Origin: Sphingopyxis macrogoltabida
GTDB taxonomy: Bacteria > Pseudomonadota > Alphaproteobacteria > Sphingomonadales > Sphingomonadaceae
DNA length: 64,000 nt
NCBI RefSeq assembly: GCF_001314325.1
Contig: NZ_CP009429.1
Span: 2,294,501 to 2,358,500 of the forward strand
Direction of reading: 5' to 3'
The position numbers were made by a program, and so were the translations under genes. Positions 18,301 through 25,641 of the stretch are shown in pieces (within the stretch, counting starts at the first letter, position 1; each line of letters opens with the position of its first letter). The notes beneath the pieces were generated by a model. That model saw only the letters and a program-made list of their open reading frames with translations. It had not been told where the DNA came from and ran no database searches.

Positions 18301-19081
18301 TCGCGGCCCCCTTTTCGTGATCGGCGGCCATGAAGACAAGGATGGCAGCCGCAAGATACTCGGTGCCATCGCTGCTGAGCTGGGCCAAGGCACGCTCGTC
18401 ATTGCCACTATCGCCAGCGCGAAGCGCGATGGATATTTTGAGGCCTATTGCGAGGGCTTTGCGCCGCTTGGGATCGGTCGGCTCATCGAGCTTTACCTCG
18501 ACGATCGGGATCAAGCCCGGGATCCCGCGCGTGTACGGATCATCGACCAGGCCGAAGGTATCTTCTTCACCGGCGGCGACCAGTCGCGCCTCATGAGCCT
18601 GACCGGAGATACGCCGATTGAGGCGGCCATTCACGCGCTCCACGATCGCGGGGGACTTATCGCGGGAACGTCGGCGGGAGCCTCGGCGCAGGGCGAAACG
18701 ATGCTCGTCGGCGGAAGCGGTGAAGAGACGCCGCGCATCGACGATATCGAACTGGCGCCGGGGCTTGGCCTCATCCCCGACTGCATCATCGACCAGCATT
18801 TCGCGGAGCGCGGGCGCATCGGGCGGCTTCTCGGCGCGGTCAGCCGTCGTCCCGACTTTCTCGGAATCGGGATCGACGAGGACACCGCGCTGCGGATCGA
18901 GGCCGGCACCGCGCAGGTGATCGGAAGCGGCGGCGTCACGATCGTCGACGCGTCGCAGGCGAGCCGTTCCACTGCGGCGGGCGCGTCGACCGGCGGCATC
19001 GTGTCGCTTCACGGCGCGACGCTTCACGCGCTTCGCGATGGGGAGAGTTTCGACCTGGCGCCGCGCCGCCCGGCAAAATAG
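18290..19081 (+). CDS. cphB: cyanophycinase
   Basis: A 263-aa serine peptidase (S51 family) that degrades cyanophycin to beta-Asp-Arg dipeptides. ATG 18290 overlaps the iaaA stop. The family elements are FVIGGHEDKD at the start, FFTGGDQSRL, the nucleophile Ser in AGTSAGAS (about residue 127), and DQHFAERGRIGRL. No signal peptide is visible, so it acts on internal polymer. It completes a synthesis-degradation-dipeptidase set in one transcript. The gene ends 15 bp before the converging haem N-hydroxylase gene. Confidence 0.95.
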   Translation: MPFNRGPLFVIGGHEDKDGSRKILGAIAAELGQGTLVIATIASAKRDGYFEAYCEGFAPLGIGRLIELYLDDRDQARDPARVRIIDQAEGIFFTGGDQSRLMSLTGDTPIEAAIHALHDRGGLIAGTSAGASAQGETMLVGGSGEETPRIDDIELAPGLGLIPDCIIDQHFAERGRIGRLLGAVSRRPDFLGIGIDEDTALRIEAGTAQVIGSGGVTIVDASQASRSTAAGASTGGIVSLHGATLHALRDGESFDLAPRRPAK

Positions 19082-19096
19082 GCTGCGCAGAGGCGC

Positions 19097-19783
19097 TCAG
19101 GGCGCCGCGTTACGTCCGGAGAAGGGACACCGCCAATCGGGTCCGACAGCCCGCCCCGAATATTGTCGTGCCTCCGACACATCGCCGTGACGGGCAAGCA
19201 TGGGGTTCGCGTTGCCGGCGAGGGCGACGTCGCGTGCGATGATCTTGCTGCGCATCCTCTCATAGACGTCGGTCTCGCGGAGCTTCTCGAACTGGTCGTG
19301 CAGGTTGAACACCAGCGCGGGGCGTTCGAAGCGGCGAGCGGGACGGCTGGCTCGGGGGTGGAGCCCGACGACGAAAAAGGCCTCGCCGCCGAAGCTGAGC
19401 GAGAAATGCGGATCATCAGGGCTGTGACTGACGCGTGGATCTGGCGGCTGGCCCGCCCAGTCGTCTTTCCGGCTCAGCGAGTCGATACGCTCCCACAGGC
19501 ATGTCTCGAACGCTTCCTCGTCGAGCCCGCCATCCTCCTCGAAGATCACCACGAGGGAATGGAAGAGGCTCGGCGAGCGCGCATAACTCCACGCAAGATC
19601 GAGGAGATTGGGGTAGATGCGCAAATCGTCCCAGGCCGAGCGCATGTCGCGGCCGACGACGAAGCGGATCTGGCTTCGCGCCAGTGCAGACTTCGCTCCC
19701 ACGCAGGGAAACTCCGGGGCGCGGATGAAGGTCTGGAAGCGTTGAGCCAGAGGATGGGAGCTGTCGTCGGTTGGCGGTAGCAT
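19097..19783 (-). CDS. YqcI/YcgG family protein, GntA-like haem guanidine N-hydroxylase
   Basis: A 228-aa protein of the YqcI/YcgG family. This family includes GntA, the haem-dependent N-hydroxylase of guanitoxin biosynthesis. The conserved EFPCVGAKSALAR motif (Cys27) is the candidate haem-ligand region. Other family signatures are DLAWSYARSPSLFHSLVVIF and FVVGLHPRASRPARRF. No export signal is present. It converges on cphB with 15 bp between stops. Since cyanophycin breakdown releases arginine, a guanidino-group hydroxylase next to it is a suggestive pairing, but the substrate is not shown by sequence. Confidence 0.75.
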   Translation of the reverse strand: MLPPTDDSSHPLAQRFQTFIRAPEFPCVGAKSALARSQIRFVVGRDMRSAWDDLRIYPNLLDLAWSYARSPSLFHSLVVIFEEDGGLDEEAFETCLWERIDSLSRKDDWAGQPPDPRVSHSPDDPHFSLSFGGEAFFVVGLHPRASRPARRFERPALVFNLHDQFEKLRETDVYERMRSKIIARDVALAGNANPMLARHGDVSEARQYSGRAVGPDWRCPFSGRNAAP

Positions 19784-20466
19784 GTTGCTGAAACCGCCCC
19801 CTCTCGCCGCGGTTGCAGCAGGTTAACCTGAGTTGCGTCGATTCCGCCGACGACGCCTCGCCGGCCCGCAAGCTGTCGACAAGCGGCCGGCATGGAGATG
19901 GATTCATATTGGACGAAGTTGCGCGACACAGGCTGGCCCAGCCGCTACGGCGAGCTATGCTTGCTCTGCATCGGGCGAGAGAGCGCGCGATGCCGAGTTG
20001 TAAAAAGCTTCTTCATAAGGTTTGAGCCGCGCACGCTGCCTTCGGACAATCCGCTGCCTCCGAGCGATTTGGAGGCCTTGGCCCAGTCGGCCGTGCCGAA
20101 GTAATCTACGCTGCCTGACGAGCTGGAAAATACGGCGCGCCGGGCTCTCCCGCAGGGATGCAAGGAGCCCGGCGGCGACCGGGGCCGTATGGCGGGCGAT
20201 TTTGCACGCCGCGGCCCTGATTGCGTGCCGCACCGGAGCGGTTAGCGACCGGCGCGGCTTTCCGCACATGACTGCGGCCGACCCGTGATCGCCGCGGCGC
20301 CCGTGCTTGGTCGGAACGAGAGGAAGCGGCCAAAGTTCCTCCGCCCGCCGCAAGTTGCGGGGTCGCGCCTTGACCCGACTCGTGCCCGTCCAGCAAGGCG
20401 TCTGCGCTGCCAAGGGGGGCAGCGGCCACGGGGCCGTTGGCGCATGATGCGCGAGGGAGCGACGAG
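19784..20466. other. 683-bp intergenic region
   Basis: No gene is supported here. A 70-codon frame at 19892-20104 (plus) has no recognised family and no good start context, and I do not call it. The region must contain the promoter for the minus-strand gene at 19783. It also holds a possible EcfG-type site at 20313-20337 for the DUF1810 gene. A TGCAGCAGGTTAACCTG string at 19813-19829 contains the palindrome AGGTTAACCT. Confidence 0.4.
20313..20337 (+). promoter_or_regulatory. possible EcfG-like promoter
   Basis: GGAAC (20313-20317), 16-bp spacer, AGTT (20334-20337). The -35 element is a perfect EcfG match and the -10 differs at one base from CGTT. It would give a leader of about 120 nt before the DUF1810 start at 20467, longer than for the other candidate sites, so support is modest. 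Confidence 0.3.
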
Positions 20467-20913
20467 ATGAGTTATGAAGCAGCGCTCGAGCGCTTCGTCG
20501 AGGCGCAGGAGCCGGTTTACGCTCGCGCCCTCGAAGAAATCAGACGCGGAGAGAAGCGCAGTCACTGGATGTGGTTCATCTTTCCGCAGATCGCGGGCCT
20601 CGGGCGCAGTGCGATGGCGCAACGCTTCGCCATCGCCTCGCTTGGCGAGGCACAGGCCTATCTCGATCATCCGCTCCTCGGCCCGCGCTACATCGCCTGC
20701 GTCGAGGCGCTACAGGATCTCGGCAGCAGCGATCCCCTCCCGGTGTTCGGCCATACCGACGCGCGCAAGCTTCAATCCTCGCTCACCTTATTCGAAGCGG
20801 CGAGCGGCGAGCCGATCATTACCGCCGCACTCGACCGCTGGTTTGCCGGCGCACGCGATGCCAGGACGCTTGACCTGCTTGCTGCCGGCGCTGCCGACAT
20901 CCACTCAAAATGA
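20467..20913 (+). CDS. DUF1810 family protein
   Basis: A 148-aa protein with DUF1810 hallmarks: RFVEAQEPVYARALEEIRRGEKRSHWMWFIFPQ, then LDHPLLGPRYIACVEAL and DARKLQSSLTLFEAA. The family is widespread; its Trp/His-rich core (SHWMWFIFPQIAGLG) is conserved, but the activity is not established. ATG 20467 has GGAG upstream and is preferred to an in-frame ATG ten codons earlier. The gene ends in a strong bidirectional hairpin shared with the converging DUF2383 gene. Confidence 0.85.
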   Translation: MSYEAALERFVEAQEPVYARALEEIRRGEKRSHWMWFIFPQIAGLGRSAMAQRFAIASLGEAQAYLDHPLLGPRYIACVEALQDLGSSDPLPVFGHTDARKLQSSLTLFEAASGEPIITAALDRWFAGARDARTLDLLAAGAADIHSK

Positions 20914-20914
20914 A

Positions 20915-20946
20915 GGCGGCTCCGGTTTCCCGGAGCCGCCGTCTTT
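20915..20946. terminator. bidirectional intrinsic terminator
   Basis: A perfect 11-bp stem GGCGGCTCCGG (20915-20925) / CCGGAGCCGCC (20930-20940) with a TTTC loop and GTCTTT after it. It lies just past the DUF1810 stop and 23 bp before the stop of the converging DUF2383 gene. Confidence 0.85.
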
Positions 20947-20968
20947 CAGTCCACTGAAGGAAAAGAAC

Positions 20969-21424
20969 TCAGCTTGCGCCGAGCCCGTGTTCCAGCGCCG
21001 AGATCTGGTCATGACCCTGCCGCACCGAAGCATAGCCGCTTTCGATGAGCTGACGGACAGAAGGGTCGAGATCGGCATCGCCGAGCGCGCTTTCGAACTT
21101 CGACTTGATATGGTCCTCGCCGCGCTCGACTTCGGCGATGACCGCGTCGTCATCGCGCGCCCCCGTCAGCTTGTCGCGGAGGCCAAGAAAGGCGCGGTGC
21201 GCCGAGGCGAGGATCGTGCCGTCGTCTTCGGGGTTGCCGCCGAGCTCGCGCACTTTCGCCTGAAAATTCGAGACGACCTGCTGGCGCTCGCTCGCGCGGC
21301 TCAGGAAAATCTCGCGAAACTGACCTGCATTCGCTTCGTCTGCCGCCTTGCGATAGCCGTCGATGCTGTCGAGCGTCGTTGCGATTAGCGAGTTCAGGGT
21401 CGAGATGCTGTTGCTGTTGTCCAT
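20969..21424 (-). CDS. DUF2383/PA2169 family four-helix-bundle protein
   Basis: A 151-aa all-helical protein opening MDNSNSISTLNSLIATTLDSIDGYRKAADE. It has the PA2169-type pattern: repeated Glu/His positions (FREIFLSRASERQQVVSNFQAKV, GEDHIKSKFESALGD) in a ferritin-like bundle. Members are stress-induced and of unknown biochemical function. GAAAGGA lies upstream of the ATG. It is probably in the same general-stress set as the Gln/Gly-rich gene upstream, from which a terminator at 21470-21504 separates it. Confidence 0.85.
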   Translation of the reverse strand: MDNSNSISTLNSLIATTLDSIDGYRKAADEANAGQFREIFLSRASERQQVVSNFQAKVRELGGNPEDDGTILASAHRAFLGLRDKLTGARDDDAVIAEVERGEDHIKSKFESALGDADLDPSVRQLIESGYASVRQGHDQISALEHGLGAS

Positions 21425-21469
21425 GGTATGTCCTTTCGAAGCGCCGGCCAGAGAGAGCGGCGATTGTGT

Positions 21470-21504
21470 GAAAAAGGCCGGGTCCCGTGAGAGCGTGGGA
21501 CCCG
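21470..21504 (-). terminator. intrinsic terminator of the Gln/Gly-rich gene
   Basis: On the minus strand, CGGGTCCC (21504-21497) pairs with GGGACCCG (21486-21479), followed by GCC and a run of five T (21475-21471). It sits about 30 bp downstream of the gene ending at 21533. Confidence 0.7.
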
Positions 21505-21532
21505 ACGAGCGGCGAAGGAGTCGCCGTGGGTG

Positions 21533-21907
21533 TCAGTTTCCGCTGGCGTAGCCGTTGTCGCCGCCGCGATTCTCGCCTTCGACGCGCCGATCGGCTTCCT
21601 GCTGTTCCTGCTGGCGGTTGCTGTTGTCGCTGCCCTGCTGACCTTGACCGCCCGGCTGGTCCTGCTGGCCCTGACCGGCATTCTTGCCAGCCTGCTGACC
21701 GCCGCCCTGCTGGCCGCCCTGACCGCTTTGCTGGTTCTGCTGGCCCTGGCCCATATCCTGCTTTTGCTGACCGCGATCCTGCTGAATGCCTCCAGCGTTG
21801 GTATCGCTCTGCTGACTGCCCCCCTCCTGACCCTGCTGGGCCTGCCCGCCGCGATCATGACCGGTACCGCCCTGCTGGGCCTGACGATTTTCTTGCTCAT
21901 TTGCCAT
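21533..21907 (-). CDS. Gln/Gly-rich low-complexity protein
   Basis: A 124-aa hydrophilic protein made almost entirely of Gln, Gly, Asn, Asp, Glu and Arg with short QQG/GQQ repeats (GQGQQNQQSGQGGQQGGGQQ), ending NRGGDNGYASGN. It starts MANEQENRQAQQGGTGHDRGG at ATG 21907, with AAGGAG six to eleven bases upstream. A near-consensus EcfG promoter lies at 21938-21963. The composition resembles the stress-induced KGG/hydrophilin type. It is likely disordered and possibly protective under desiccation, which is inference. No catalytic domain is present. Confidence 0.7.
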   Translation of the reverse strand: MANEQENRQAQQGGTGHDRGGQAQQGQEGGSQQSDTNAGGIQQDRGQQKQDMGQGQQNQQSGQGGQQGGGQQAGKNAGQGQQDQPGGQGQQGSDNSNRQQEQQEADRRVEGENRGGDNGYASGN

Positions 21908-21937
21908 AATCAATCTCCTTGGGTTGGATGCCAAAGA

Positions 21938-21963
21938 GACGCGCACCGGAGACGCGTTGTTCC
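21938..21963 (-). promoter_or_regulatory. EcfG-like general stress promoter
   Basis: On the minus strand GGAAC (21963-21959), 17-bp spacer, CGTC (21941-21938). The -35 element is perfect and the -10 has one mismatch to CGTT. It predicts a leader of about 25 nt containing the AAGGAG ribosome site of the Gln/Gly-rich gene. Confidence 0.55.
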
Positions 21964-22050
21964 TCTGCCGTGGGACAGATTGCCCATAAACTTCGATGAT
22001 CTTAACGTGAGTTATGAACCCGGCCGGCCACCGGTCCTGCAGTCGTAGGC

Positions 22051-22314
22051 TCAGCGGAGCTGGCTGTCCTTGCTGCCGCGACGATTGAACCCCGACTGGC
22101 GGTGATTTTTGTCGCGCAGCGTCTGGCAGGCGATGCATGTCCGGCTTCCCGGAAGCGCCTTGCGCCGTGCGTCCGGAATGCGCTCGCCGCAATCCTCGCA
22201 AAAATCGGCGCCCGATCCCTCGGCAAGACGAAGCCGTGCCAGCCTGACCGCATCGGCAACGGTATCGTCGATCTGCTCCTGCACCGCGCCGTCGCGCGCC
22301 CAGCCATTCGCCAT
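22051..22314 (-). CDS. DksA/TraR family C4 zinc-finger protein
   Basis: An 87-aa protein with helix VQEQIDDTVADAVRLARLRLAEG followed by a four-cysteine zinc finger CEDCGERIPDARRKALPGSRTCIAC. This is the short TraR/YbiI-like form that lacks most of the DksA coiled coil. Full-length DksA and TraR bind the RNA polymerase secondary channel. This short form keeps the finger and a basic tail (RDKNHRQSGFNRRGSKD), so a transcription-modulating role is likely but not shown. It lies between stress genes on the same strand. Confidence 0.85.
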   Translation of the reverse strand: MANGWARDGAVQEQIDDTVADAVRLARLRLAEGSGADFCEDCGERIPDARRKALPGSRTCIACQTLRDKNHRQSGFNRRGSKDSQLR

Positions 22315-22346
22315 CTCTTCAGCTTTCGCGTGGACCGAGCCAAAGC

Positions 22347-22616
22347 TCAGTCCGTTATCGTTTCTTCCTCGATCGCCGCATGTATCATCCGGTCGCAGAT
22401 ATCCGCATCGCCAACGGCGAGCATGACGGCGCTCGGCTCGCGGAGCGTGCGCAGGACCGCGAGCGCGGCGTCGCTATATTCTCCCCAGAGCGCATCGACC
22501 GCCTCGCTCGCCGAGCTCATGTCGCCCTCGGCGTTGCGGCTGAGCGCATGACCGGCAAGCACGCGTGCGACCCGCTCGAGCGGCGAGGTCATCGCCCGGT
22601 CGAAACTGCTCGCCAT
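22347..22616 (-). CDS. 89-aa hypothetical protein, paralogue of 28679 gene
   Basis: An acidic helical protein. LERVARVLAGHALSR, a central LWGEYSDAALAVLRTLREPSAVML and a final DRMIHAAIEEE match, in the same order, the 81-aa protein encoded at 28679-28924 (LERVARALCKLDGHP, LWQDYLPEARAALMALREPDATM, HRAVIDAALLE). The ATG overlaps the stop of the DUF3606 gene (TGATG at 22618-22614), so it is translationally coupled. No known domain is recognised; the pair defines a small family here. Function unknown. Confidence 0.65.
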   Translation of the reverse strand: MASSFDRAMTSPLERVARVLAGHALSRNAEGDMSSASEAVDALWGEYSDAALAVLRTLREPSAVMLAVGDADICDRMIHAAIEEETITD

Positions 22617-22795
22617 CAGCGGCCGGCTAGATATTCGCGGACCTTGTCGGCGGAGTTGCCGACCGCGTCGACTGCTGCACGCAGTTCCTCTTCGCTGACT
22701 CCGAGAGCCTTGGTCCAGTCGCGGACTTCATAATCTTCGCCGAGGCTGATGCGCGAGCGATCGGCGGCGCCCACATTCTGCTTGTCGTCTGCCAT
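22616..22795 (-). CDS. DUF3606 family protein
   Basis: A 59-aa protein, MADDKQNVGAADRSRISLGEDYEVRDW to VGNSADKVREYLAGR, matching DUF3606, a small alphaproteobacterial family predicted to be helical with no assigned activity. ATG 22795 is preferred to the ATG two codons upstream because GAAGGA is then correctly spaced. An EcfG-like promoter at 22826-22850 precedes it, and its stop is fused to the next start. It is likely a general-stress gene. Confidence 0.8.
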   Translation of the reverse strand: MADDKQNVGAADRSRISLGEDYEVRDWTKALGVSEEELRAAVDAVGNSADKVREYLAGR

Positions 22796-22825
22796 GGTCA
22801 TTTTCCTTCGATCATACGATCTCGC

Positions 22826-22850
22826 AACGCACCCTCAGGCGCCGGGTTGC
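22826..22850 (-). promoter_or_regulatory. EcfG-like general stress promoter
   Basis: On the minus strand GCAAC (22850-22846), 16-bp spacer, CGTT (22829-22826). The -10 is perfect and the -35 has one mismatch to GGAAC. It would start transcription about 20-25 nt before the DUF3606 ATG. Confidence 0.55.
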
Positions 22851-23021
22851 GTTCGCCGATGCGGGAACGAATGCGCCGCCGGGCGGTCTAGTCTCCATGG
22901 CAACGCACAAAGTCCAGAACGCGTCAAAAGCTCCTCCCCCGGCCTTCCGACCGGTCCAGCTCGCGACCAGTCGAGCCCCGACCCCATCCAGGCGCGCGCT
23001 TCGCCGTCCCCAGGTACAAAG

Positions 23022-23399
23022 ATGAGCCGCGCGATCACCGGCTGGGAGCTTCCAGAGCAGCAGCGCGACATGCTTCTTCCACAGTTCGCGCCGCGCTATG
23101 AGACGCTTGTCACGGATCATGTCACGCTTCGCTTCGGGACCGACGAGGACACTCCCCTGCCGAGCGCGCGCACCGGCGAGGTCGTCGGCGAAGCCGACGA
23201 CGGCGAAGGCGTGCAGGCGCTCGTCGTCCGCATCGACGGCACGACCGACCGCGGCGACGGCAGCCACTACCATATCACCTGGTCGCTCGGAGAAGGACGC
23301 CGGGCGAAGGAAAGCAATGATGTCATCGCGGCGCGCGGCTGGTCGCGCGTTGATCCACCGATCGAGATCGCGCTCGAGCCCGCGCGCTGGAGGTTCTGA
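23022..23399 (+). CDS. probable 2H phosphoesterase superfamily protein
   Basis: A 125-aa protein starting MSRAITGWELPEQQRD. Two HxT motifs are visible, DHVTLRFG (His33-Val-Thr35) and YHITWSLG (His84-Ile-Thr86), about 50 residues apart. That is the defining active-site pattern of 2H phosphoesterases, which open 2',3'-cyclic phosphates or cleave 2'-5' RNA bonds. The protein is shorter than the usual 170-200 aa, so the fold may be minimal. The stop overlaps the start of a HAD nucleotidase gene (TGATG), so both are translated together. The activity is inferred from motifs and needs a profile search. Confidence 0.55.
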   Translation: MSRAITGWELPEQQRDMLLPQFAPRYETLVTDHVTLRFGTDEDTPLPSARTGEVVGEADDGEGVQALVVRIDGTTDRGDGSHYHITWSLGEGRRAKESNDVIAARGWSRVDPPIEIALEPARWRF

Positions 23400-23920
23400 T
23401 GCAGCTTTATCTCGACTGCGACGGTGTACTTGCCGATTTCGAGCGCGGCGCGACCGAATTGCTCGGGATGCCGTCGCGCGCTTATGAGAAAAGGCACGGC
23501 ATCGGCGGCTTCTGGCGCGAGATCGCGCGCCACCCCGACTTTTACGGCACCCTCCCGCTCATGCCCGATGCAATGGAGCTGTTCGCCGCGGTACGCCATC
23601 TCATGCCGGTCATCCTCACGGGCCTCCCGCGCGGCAATTGGGCCGCGCCGCAGAAGATCAAATGGGCGGCCGACCATTTCCCGGGAACGCAGATCCTCAC
23701 CGTGATGGCGGTTGACAAGCGGAATCATGCGCAGGTGGGCGACATCCTTGTCGATGATCAGCTGAAGCACGCGCATCTCTGGGAGGGAGCGGGCGGCATT
23801 TTTGTCCATCACGAGGATGCAGCGACCACGATCGCGAAGCTCGACGGATTGATCCCCGATCTCATGCACCCGGGTGGGCCGAACGCCACGGAGCGAAGGC
23901 TTCGCTCCGGAGAGGATTGA
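23399..23920 (+). CDS. HAD superfamily 5'(3')-nucleotidase-like phosphatase
   Basis: A 173-aa HAD phosphatase. Motif I is LDCDGVLADF (Asp6, Asp8), motif II VILTGLP (Thr74), motif III lies around QKIKWAADHF, and motif IV is DILVDDQ (Asp119, Asp120). The start DCDGVLADFERGATELLG and a capless small size resemble the NT5C deoxyribonucleotidase group and HAD enzymes linked to RNA repair. It is translationally coupled to the 2H-phosphoesterase-like gene, which suggests consecutive steps on nucleotide ends or a nucleotide metabolite. Substrate unknown. Confidence 0.8.
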   Translation: MQLYLDCDGVLADFERGATELLGMPSRAYEKRHGIGGFWREIARHPDFYGTLPLMPDAMELFAAVRHLMPVILTGLPRGNWAAPQKIKWAADHFPGTQILTVMAVDKRNHAQVGDILVDDQLKHAHLWEGAGGIFVHHEDAATTIAKLDGLIPDLMHPGGPNATERRLRSGED

Positions 23921-24100
23921 TCCAGGTTAAATCACGGAAAAGATTCGCCCTTCGGCAATCGCGGTGTCGGTTTTCTACAAGGCGCTTCGCGCATTTTGAG
24001 TCATGAGACGGCCATGAACTTGGCACACCGGTGAGTCGAATTGCGACCCCGACTGATTGGCGTGTGGAGGGGGGCGATGCTTGCGAAGCGAACATCGCGG

Positions 24101-24131
24101 AACCGGCGCGGGAAACAATTCCGCGCCGGTT
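24101..24131. other. perfect 11-bp inverted repeat
   Basis: AACCGGCGCGG (24101-24111) and CCGCGCCGGTT (24121-24131) with a 9-nt loop. It lies 20 bp past the stop of the minus-strand gene ending at 24152. It lacks a T-run, so it may be a processing or weak termination structure. The rest of 23921-24151 holds nothing else I can support. Confidence 0.5.
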
Positions 24132-24151
24132 TCCATATTCCCGATGCGTCG

Positions 24152-24430
24152 CTAGGCCGGACGCATGGCCGGCATGGCCATATCCGGGACTTCGACCATC
24201 GAACCGGAAGCACGTTCCGGCATAGCTTTGCCGACCGGCAGTAGCTGCCAGAGGCCGCCCGCCTTCGTCATGCGGGCGAGCAGTGTGTGCTCGTCCCAGA
24301 GTTCGACATGAATCCCGTCGCACTCGTTGCGGGCGACCTGGAAGGCGTGGTCGGGGCTTTCGGCCTGAAAATCGACGCGGCGCGGCGCGCGCGCGTCCGC
24401 GTCGTGAATCAAAAGATGAAAAGGGCGCAT
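24152..24430 (-). CDS. 92-aa hypothetical protein
   Basis: MRPFHLLIHDADARAPRRVDFQAESPDHAFQVARNECDG, then HVELWDEHTLLARMTKAGGLWQLLP and a Met/Pro-rich tail. The pattern (short alpha-beta protein in which residues after FQAESPDHAFQVA form a helix and LLARMT lies in a strand) resembles small sphingomonad proteins that report amino-acid position in stress clusters, but I recognise no named family. Start ATG 24430 has GAGGAG upstream. It stands alone between the HAD gene and a Crp/Fnr gene. Function unknown. Confidence 0.6.
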   Translation of the reverse strand: MRPFHLLIHDADARAPRRVDFQAESPDHAFQVARNECDGIHVELWDEHTLLARMTKAGGLWQLLPVGKAMPERASGSMVEVPDMAMPAMRPA

Positions 24431-24602
24431 GTCATGCTCCTCGAGTGACGGGAGCGGTCCTAGGCTCTCGGCAGTCAGATCGATCGGCCAGCCGTATGCA
24501 ACGGGGGACTGCGGGAAATGCCGGAACCACAGAAAGCCGATCTAGGGTGGAGCCGCAGCCGTCGCGGGCAGACTAGCATGGAGACCACACGGCTCCTACA
24601 AC

Positions 24603-25355
24603 CTAGTTTGGCTTTTCGGAATCAATGCCGAGATAGGCCGGATCGAAAACCGCGCGGCGCGCCAATGCGCCGAAGTCCGAAATCGCGAGCCTTCGCTGCT
24701 GCACCGCGGCCCCATATTCGGCCTGAAACTCGCGCAGGATGCGGTTCACATGGACCGAGGTCATGCCGAGCGCTTCGCCGAGCTGTCCCTGCGTGACCGG
24801 AAAATCGACCTCGCCGCGGTCGACATCGCCGCCCTGCAAGACGTATAATTCACAAAGCAGATGGGCGAGACGCTCGCGCCCCGACCTGATTCCGACATTC
24901 ACCAGCCATTCGCGCTGGATCGCCGCCGAGATCGTGTCGGCGTCGATCAGCGCGGCACCGAGGCCGCGGCATCGGTCGAGCAGTTCCTCGAGGCCGTCGC
25001 GCGTCAGGGCGGCGGCGCGGAGGTTGCCGATCGCGGTGGCGGTGTGGCCATGCACGCGGCGGCGAAGGAGGTCGATATCACAGACCTGTCCGGGCAGGCA
25101 GAAGCCCAGAAGCTGGCGCCGACCGTCGGGAAGTTGCCGGTATTTCTGGACCCAGCCTTCGAGAATGACATGGAGCGCGCCCGGCGGCTCGCCTTCGACG
25201 GCGAGCTCCTCACCCTTGCGCCAGGAGCGCTCGCCCCGGCTGAGGGCGGTTTCCCAGAGATGGCGGTCGCCATTCTCGAGGCGGTTTGCAATAAATATCG
25301 ACGATCTCGCTGCCGCGGTCGGTCGCGGCCCCGGCGGAAACCAGTTCTCCAGCAT
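24603..25355 (-). CDS. Crp/Fnr family transcriptional regulator
   Basis: A 250-aa regulator with an effector-binding beta-roll (KGEELAVEGEPPGALHVILEGWVQKYRQLPDGRRQLLGFCLPGQVCD) and a Crp-type winged helix (VTQGQLGEALGMTSVHVNRILREF). It ends FDPAYLGIDSEKPN, like FDPAYLYID of the Crp/Fnr protein at 1550, so the two are paralogues. No FeS-binding cysteine set is seen. The 5' end could be shorter; ATG 25355 is used. It is divergent from the receiver gene at 25642 across about 290 bp with no other gene. Ligand and targets are unknown. Confidence 0.85.
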   Translation of the reverse strand: MLENWFPPGPRPTAAARSSIFIANRLENGDRHLWETALSRGERSWRKGEELAVEGEPPGALHVILEGWVQKYRQLPDGRRQLLGFCLPGQVCDIDLLRRRVHGHTATAIGNLRAAALTRDGLEELLDRCRGLGAALIDADTISAAIQREWLVNVGIRSGRERLAHLLCELYVLQGGDVDRGEVDFPVTQGQLGEALGMTSVHVNRILREFQAEYGAAVQQRRLAISDFGALARRAVFDPAYLGIDSEKPN

Positions 25356-25641
25356 CGTCCGTTCAGGCTCCCTTGATGTTCCTTCCTCATTTGCCGGCGA
25401 CGCGAGCGGCGCGGTTGCCGCGTTGCAAGCCGGATCGCGGCTTTCACGCCCTGCGTAAAAAATCGTTCCCGTGAAAATCCGCTACCAGACATCGCCCAAG
25501 CCGCGCGCATGCGGCACGGCTCGCAACTCCTTGAGGTTTTGCAGGTTCTTCCAATCTTGCCGCCCGAGGAACCATAACCCATCGACTGCACCGGTGACCG
25601 CGCGCACAGCGCCACCGTAACGACATCGACAGAGTAGACGC

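Noticed and set aside
19892-20104. 70-codon frame on the plus strand
   Set aside because: No recognised family and poor start context; kept as intergenic.
2398-23930. TGATC(C/G)AGGTTAA string at about 2400, 14531 and 23917 as a regulatory site
   Set aside because: The string recurs upstream of or near stress genes, but the spacing to any -35 element differs each time, so I do not call it a site.
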